Shown piece after piece: positions 58,050-64,000 of a stretch of DNA of 64,000 nucleotides. Both the position numbers and the translations under genes were made by a program. The notes under the pieces are model-generated. The model was not told the origin of the DNA and searched no databases. It worked only from the letters and a program-made list of their open reading frames with translations. The stretch is taken from positions 20,905,181 through 20,969,180 of the forward strand of contig CAIIXF020000010.1 in NCBI GenBank assembly GCA_903813345.2, in the 5' to 3' direction. Position 1 is the stretch's first letter. Every line of letters starts with the position of its first letter. The DNA comes from Owenia fusiformis. Lineage: Eukaryota; Annelida; Polychaeta; Sabellida; Oweniidae.

Positions 58050-58834
58050 AGCTACACTAAAACTGTTCTAATGATTTCCCAAGTCAAGGCTCCTGGTAGT
58101 TTAATTAAGTCAAGTATGTATGGGTTTTCATGGGATTAGAGAAAAACACTTTTTGACAGTGTTAAAATATTCAATCAGGTTATTTGAGTCAAATGAAACT
58201 ACCACTTTAAACACAGTGCTATTGAAACCAAACACCTTTTCAGTTGTGTTATTTCACATGTTCAAGCCCTAATCCCATGGATGTCCAAAACAAAGGCTTG
58301 GATTAGGGTAATCCATGTACTTGCATATAGATTAATGGAATTCTCCTGGAAAATTCTAGAAAATCTATCAATTAAACCACCCCTTATATTGACTTAAACA
58401 GATTTAACAGTGTGAAAATATCCAACATAGTAGTAAGTGTAAGTTTTGAATACCAACTGTTTTGTTGACATTGTACATTTAAATTCAGGTTCGATCAACA
58501 GTCTTATTGACTCTAAGTGCTGGACCAAAACTGTTAGAAATTGATATGGACCTATTAAATGTAGTTGATGTATAAATGTTTGTGTATAGGTCTATATGAG
58601 AGAAATTGTCTATAAAAACATGAGAACTGAAAATCGTTTTGTTTTCACTGTCTGTCATGTACACATACATAATTTCCCAAGGCAATTAGCGACAGTGAAT
58701 GACTACAGGGGACAGTAAAATGTTGTTTGATGTTTCTATTTCAATTAACACTTTGTTAATTAGTTGTATCATAATAAGTACAGTATATAGATTGCATGCT
58801 GAGACTGTGTCTCATGTTGATCTTATACTAAAAC

Positions 58835-58840
58835 AATAAA
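58835..58840 (+). terminator. Possible polyadenylation signal after the small secreted gene
   Basis: AATAAA in 'aaaacaataaagctta', about 785 bases past the stop at 58049. Low weight. Confidence 0.3.
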
Positions 58841-60484
58841 GCTTATTATAGTGAATTGTTTTAATACAATATAGCAACAATATTTCCTTTTTGAGCTAAT
58901 AACACTGTCATTAACCCGAGCATAAAGCTTTAACTGCCAAAGTTTGCCATCATGTCACTTTAACCGAAAACACATTATATTTCAAGCATTAAATATAAGC
59001 GTGAGAAAATATTTTGGAAATTCATGTATTGTGATACGTTTAGTCGTTGATTCGCTTATTGTTTTCAGCAATCCTTCCAAAGTTATTTGGGCCTTTAATG
59101 TATCATAAATTGGTCAGTCTTGTTCAAATTCCAATAAAAAGTGCAAATATTCTTTTGCTATATTGAACTCATGACCCTCACATTAACCGTTATTGATATA
59201 AATCATAAAACAACTTCTATTCAAGAACATAAGCTAACAATTCATTTGGTTCATTTAACCAAAGATGTTTAGGCTATACTAGATCCTTTACTAAGACATT
59301 CTTCGTTTCTTTGTAATTGCTGCTTGCTACCAGTATATATTGCCCAGTAATGAACTGTTTGCCATTTTCAAATTTTAAAAATTCTATGTATTTACAACTG
59401 TAAATCAATAATGTTCATGTCTTATTTCCGAAATAGGCATTATGTCTATTTAAGAAACAAATATTTTATTGCTTGAATATTGTCCTGATTTAATGTTAAA
59501 TGGTTATGATGTAATATATAGACTTTCATTAAATGCCCTTTTGTTGAATGGCTTTGTGAGATTTGGGTTTAAATACCATGCTCTTGGCACAGTATTACTT
59601 TTTAGTAGAGTAATTGTAAAATCAGAGGTTTAAATTTTAGATGTATTTCGCTAACCAAAATAATATTATTGTTAGTATTAACATAGTATTAACATGATAA
59701 AGACAATGTAAATATCTTTCATAGCATTTCTGGTAACATTTTCTTGTATCCCGTTTTATGAAATTTGGTTCAGTTTAAAGTCTTATGCCTCTATATTATC
59801 TCAATTTCAAAAAAGTCATTGAAGTATGCATCACCAATATTATTTGATACACAGTTTCTTTGAAATACCAAGAATGAAAAGATCCTCACCTAAATGTGCA
59901 AATTATGAGTGCATGTGTCTTAATATCCGAAGGGCAATTAATATCTCCAAGAGCAGTTTTTGCAAACTTTCAATATTTACAGAAAGGGTTTGAAACTGGT
60001 AACAAATTGATAAAACAAGATTTGGGTTATTCTGACTTTTTTTTGAATTAGGCTACTCATTGTTGACATAAAAAGCATAAAATCTTGTTTATAACATGTG
60101 TAGAAGATTTATCTAATTGATCTGTATTAGGCTATACAGTCAACCTGTACATTAATCTAGCCAGTGCTTCAGTTTAAGACCCAGTTAAGACGGCAATAAT
60201 CTCTTCTCAAATAATTAATTCTGTTCAGATATATATTGTTTCTATAAGAGTTTAATAAAGTATAATTTATTTAAAGCATTGGATTAAATGAAATTCACAC
60301 TTTTACAGGTACTTATGGAAATACTGCCTGGCTAATATTGTCTTTGTTAGTTGAGCTTAATTGAAATATAAACCTATGTTGTGTAATTTAAATAAACGTT
60401 TGACGATTTTGACATAACTGTATCAAGTATTGTATCCATTACAGTATATGATTGACTTTTACATTTTACATTTCTTTTGGTGAA

Positions 60485-60590
60485 AATATATGTACAACTT
60501 TTTTGTGGATGGTGTTTGGAAATCAGCATTTGGGATCTGTAAGAAATGGCAGGTAGTGGCATTTTGGATTTAAATGCTTTGTTTATTTAA
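60485..60590 (-). repeat. ~110 bp dispersed repeat, reverse copy
   Basis: Reads 'acttttttgtggatggtgtt', 'atctgtaagaaatggcaggt', 'agtggcattttggatttaaa', 'tgctttgt': the complement of the consensus with moderate divergence. Confidence 0.75.
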
Positions 60591-61180
60591 GTGGGTAAAT
60601 GTGATGTGGGAGTTTGGAGTATAAAGCCTGCTTACAAAGTGGCTGTATGATTGGGAAATACACTCCTCTCCATATTTTTTTTATATAGAAACTTATGGAG
60701 GGGAGTGTGCATTATTCAATGAAGTGAGGAATTCATTCAACTGTGAATGTTTTTGGAGATATAATTTGTTTTCAAATGAGGGTTTCTGCATATTTCGGGA
60801 GAAAATATCACATTTTCATCCAAATCTACAGTGCTTTATGTTTTTAAGATTTATATTAACCAATCGCAGTAAGGGCATTGTTTTACTTACTTTCTCTGTC
60901 TATATCAGAGGATATGCAACTTCTTAAACAATGAATTTTATTGATGTTATGTTTCCTGGTGCAGGTATAGAGCATGATGTTCTGGTGCTAGACGTGCAGT
61001 ATTTCACTTTGGTAACATATCGTGTACTGTATCTCTACATTTTAATTATTGATAGGGAAGAATCAATGTTTTATTTATGTGGCAAATAAGAAAGGTGTCA
61101 ATATATTGGATTTATAAACAACACAGCACGTAAAGCTGAAATTGAACATGGCTGAGATCAGTGAAATGCTTTAATTGGTG

Positions 61181-61354
61181 GGCCATGCTTTTGCCAAGAG
61201 GGCAAAAAATTTAAGGTAAAAATTCAAGAGAGGGTTTATATTTCACAACATTGCCCAATTTCACTTGAACACTCACACTGTGGTGAAAAACTGCATGGTT
61301 TTGAAACAGTGCTCAGAATGGCGAACCCCCCAAACCCCCCTTGGCTACGGGCCT
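61181..61354. mobile_element. CCGTAGCCAG-type short element, copy
   Basis: Right end 'ccccccttggctacgggcct' is well kept and the left end is decayed ('gggccatgcttttgccaaga'). It has the shared 'gtgaaaaactgcatggtttt' core. Confidence 0.65.
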
Positions 61355-62169
61355 GGATATCATATAAATCCTTCTAGTCTTATATGCAGTCATCATACAG
61401 AACATGATGAGTATCAGATATATCCCTCTCATCACATGATAGAAAAATCAAGATAGATGCATATTGACAGGTACCAGATAAACTGTATCATATAGAAGAC
61501 CAGGGGTTTCCTGTAATCATCGATTGAGCAATCATCTCTACTATATCTAGTAATCATTCATTTCTGGCCTTGCATTGATTTGGACTCACTACTCTATTAA
61601 ACAGGAAAGATATGTTTGATGGGGTCAAGTTTGATATTTGATGTAGTATTACAATGTGCTTTGGGCTTGAAGATCTCTCCCCTCACATTCAGACCCTCGG
61701 TAAATGGAAAGTTAAAAATTCTTTTCAGTTATACCTCTCAGGTTATACATGTACTAGAGTTCATAAAGGCAGATACAAGGTTGACAGACGTTTCCAGTCA
61801 AATAACTAGATATTGATGTTCATTTGTAGCACTCTCTGTTAGTGTATGGTCTCAGTTTGATTGTACAGGACAGTATACTTTTCTCTGGTTGGAAGAAAGA
61901 AGGTTTCCAATGTTGCTTTGATCAAATTTTGTTTCATTGCTGCTTTGAATGAATGTGACATTTGTGAAAAGAATGTTTGTCAAGTTGTCAAATTGGAAAT
62001 TATATATACATGTAAGGGTCTGAGAGTGATTGATGATCTTAAAGTAAGTTTTTTTTACTAAACTTGAATTGTTTATTACCAGTTAATTAACAACAGACTT
62101 GGAGTTAATTAGTTAAACCCCACTAATTTTCTACTCCTAATAATCCAGGAAATGTTAGTAATGAATAAA

Positions 62170-62282
62170 ATGTCAAGATGGTCAAGTCATGTCAAGATGT
62201 TAAATCCATGTCAAGATGGTCAAGTCATGTCAAGATGTTGAATCCATGTCAAGATTGTCAAGTCATGTCAAGATGGTCATGT
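62170..62282. repeat. Short tandem repeat 'gtcaagatggtcaagtcat'
   Basis: About six half-units of 18-19 bases alternate between 'gtcaagatggtcaagtcat' and 'gtcaagatgttaaatccat' forms, giving a higher-order ~38 bp period. Confidence 0.8.
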
Positions 62283-63227
62283 TTTCAAATGTAAAATTAG
62301 ATGGAAAAGGAAACAATTTGAAAGCATGCTGAAATATATAGCATATAGACCATATTATGAACTCTGTAGAAATGCAGAAATGAGTGTTTCTTGGAGATTT
62401 AGAGAATAAATGGGGTAAATGACCAGAGTTGGCATAATAGCTTGTGTATCAGTCTTGCTTGAAGCCATTGTATACTATACTATACCCTCCATTCTTTCTC
62501 TGGTTTGAAAAAGATATAATGTGTGAAAAGACTTATCTGTTGAGCATATCCTTAATCTGTGTTATAGATGTGTTATGTAACACAGCAAATGATTCTACCT
62601 TGGTCTATCACTATCAGTCAACTTACATGTTGTAAAATGGTGTTAAATCACCAACCAGTTATACTTTATAGAAACCTTATCTTTTGTAAATGTATTTTAT
62701 TTGACTATCTAACACTTAACCTGTGTTATAGATGTGTTACATGAAAAAACAAAATCGCAAAGAGACAAAAAGTTGATTGGTTTTGCCGGATGCAAGTCAA
62801 TTGGTGGGAGAGAACAATATTCTAAGAATAAGGTCGACTCATGGGAGCCAGGGGGCGTAGACTTGATAAACTTGCTTGTAATTAGAAGGGATCAGCTGGT
62901 CCTTACCCACTGAGGTATACTTCTGTGGTTGTCTTGATGCTTCAATTTCTCAGTGTTCATAATTATCTAAGTTGCTTTTCCATATGTTACAAAATAATAA
63001 GCTCTTTATTAAATGGGTTGCCATAAAACCTCCAGTTTGTTGGTCCCATGAGAATGTTTTTTTGCCATGGTTGGTAATTGAACAGTATATAACGAAGCTA
63101 CAGTTCACTTATCTTGAATGAAGCTGTTTTATTCATACGGCCCCACTTTTTCTTTTCTACAACTTGTATAAACCATATTTTAATTATGCTCTTGTCTAAA
63201 GTTTAAAGAAAACAAATACAGTAGTGG

Positions 63228-63310
63228 AGGTGTTCAATGGTCGGCCATTATAAGTTGGTATCTAAAAATTCCAGGTGGTGACAATTTGCAAGCTAATGCC
63301 TTTTTGGAAT
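63228..63310 (-). repeat. ~110 bp dispersed repeat, reverse copy near the right edge
   Basis: 'ggtgttcaatggtcggccat', 'ccaggtggtgacaatttgca' and 'agctaatgcctttttgg' match the complement of the consensus. More diverged than the other copies. Confidence 0.65.
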
Positions 63311-64000
63311 ATGTATTCCCTGGATTGTTTTTCGAAGAATATAACTGCGTTGATTTCTCCAGCATTAAAACAAGTGGGAGTAGCACCCAATTGAGATTTT
63401 GATGGTAGAATTGCACCTACCTGAGAATCTATTTGCACTCACTTGAAAATGAGAAAAATCATGAAAAATAGGCATATTTTGAAAAATTTTGGTCTGAAAA
63501 TGAAAAATTTGCACCTACTCTACTTTGGGTACGTTGATTTTGCTGATTTTCCATTTGTCTCTTTGTTACATAATTCAATTGAATAAAGTGTAAAATGTTC
63601 ATTCTAATACTACAACAAGAAAGTATCAAAACCATTAGTCCATTCAGATGTCTTGACCCTTTGAATTTCTGCTTGAGTCACATGAAGAAATTGAAAAATT
63701 GTTTTGTTCCTTCAATTCAGTGATGAAGCAATAAAATTCACTATTCGGGTGCAATGAATTAGTTTCATAGAGAGTTAATGATCTCCAAGAAATTTGTTTC
63801 TTTTGAAGAACATTTCTGCTCTTTGATGCAATTCATATTAATGATAGAGAAAAATGAATAAAGCTAGTGCTACATTGTGTTTCTTTCATTATTTTATGGC
63901 CAGTGAAAAATCAGGTCATTTATTTGAAGGAATGAGGAAATAGGAATCTACTTGGTTATGGTGCCTCTAGCTGAAAATAAATAGAATGAGGCTGTGGTTA

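Larger units (their letters stand above)
58850..64000. other. AT-rich region without a supportable gene
   Basis: Only short ORFs occur, none with recognisable domains. Contents: reverse copies of the ~110 bp repeat (60485-60590, 63228-63310), a hairpin 'cactcctctccat..atggaggggagtg' (60661-60709), a CCGTAGCCAG-type element (61181-61354) and a 'gtcaagatggtcaagtcat' tandem repeat (62170-62282). It may be an intron of a gene that continues outside the window. Confidence 0.5.

Noticed and set aside
60688-60860. Possible exon ETYGGECALFNEVRNSF.. after 'ttatatag'
   Set aside because: The phase would fit exon 1 of the small secreted gene, but the start lies in a hairpin of the repeat type and there is no homology; kept only as a remark.

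Overview
This is animal nuclear DNA: AT-rich, with split genes, consensus GT-AG introns and many short non-autonomous DNA transposons. Nothing bacterial or viral was seen. The proteins look like those of invertebrate deuterostomes. The repeat style and vertebrate-like URB2 and HMBS suggest a marine invertebrate, perhaps a hemichordate or echinoderm. The phylum is inference only.

Layout. 1-640: tandem array of ~145 bp units with a GGAC-rich tail. 640-3800: intergenic DNA with palindromes and a TIR element. 3821-9439, minus strand: a six-exon gene for an 860-residue protein with an AT-hook and about 14 C2H2 zinc fingers. 10484-39075, minus strand: a 30-exon URB2 gene (ribosome biogenesis), reconstructed exon by exon as an open frame of 1460 codons plus stop. 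Its 8.9 kb intron 17 holds a complete two-exon gene on the same strand (19215-22109) for a secreted 728-residue somatomedin-B protein, plus a nested pair of TIR elements. 39261-53020, plus strand: HMBS (porphobilinogen deaminase), 10 exons and 370 residues, with a possible extra 48-base microexon. 56711-58049, plus strand: a possible two-exon small secreted protein with a cytokine-receptor-like half-domain. The remainder to 64000 holds only repeats.

URB2 and HMBS are head to head, with 185 bp between their start codons and a perfect CRE palindrome in the gap, so they probably share a bidirectional promoter. URB2 serves pre-60S ribosome assembly in the nucleolus and HMBS serves cytosolic heme synthesis. 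Both are housekeeping growth functions, but their co-regulation is inference.

The most unusual signals are: two minisatellites in URB2 introns, each starting at an exon's 5' splice site and copying that splice site in nearly every unit; a 754 bp foldback element flanked by TTAA, whose empty site is preserved in a paralogous block 2 kb away across the shared promoter; a 57 bp perfect hairpin; a TIR element full of GAAACGCTCC motifs with a start codon and splice donor just inside one end; and a ~110 bp dispersed repeat that always lies antisense to its host gene.
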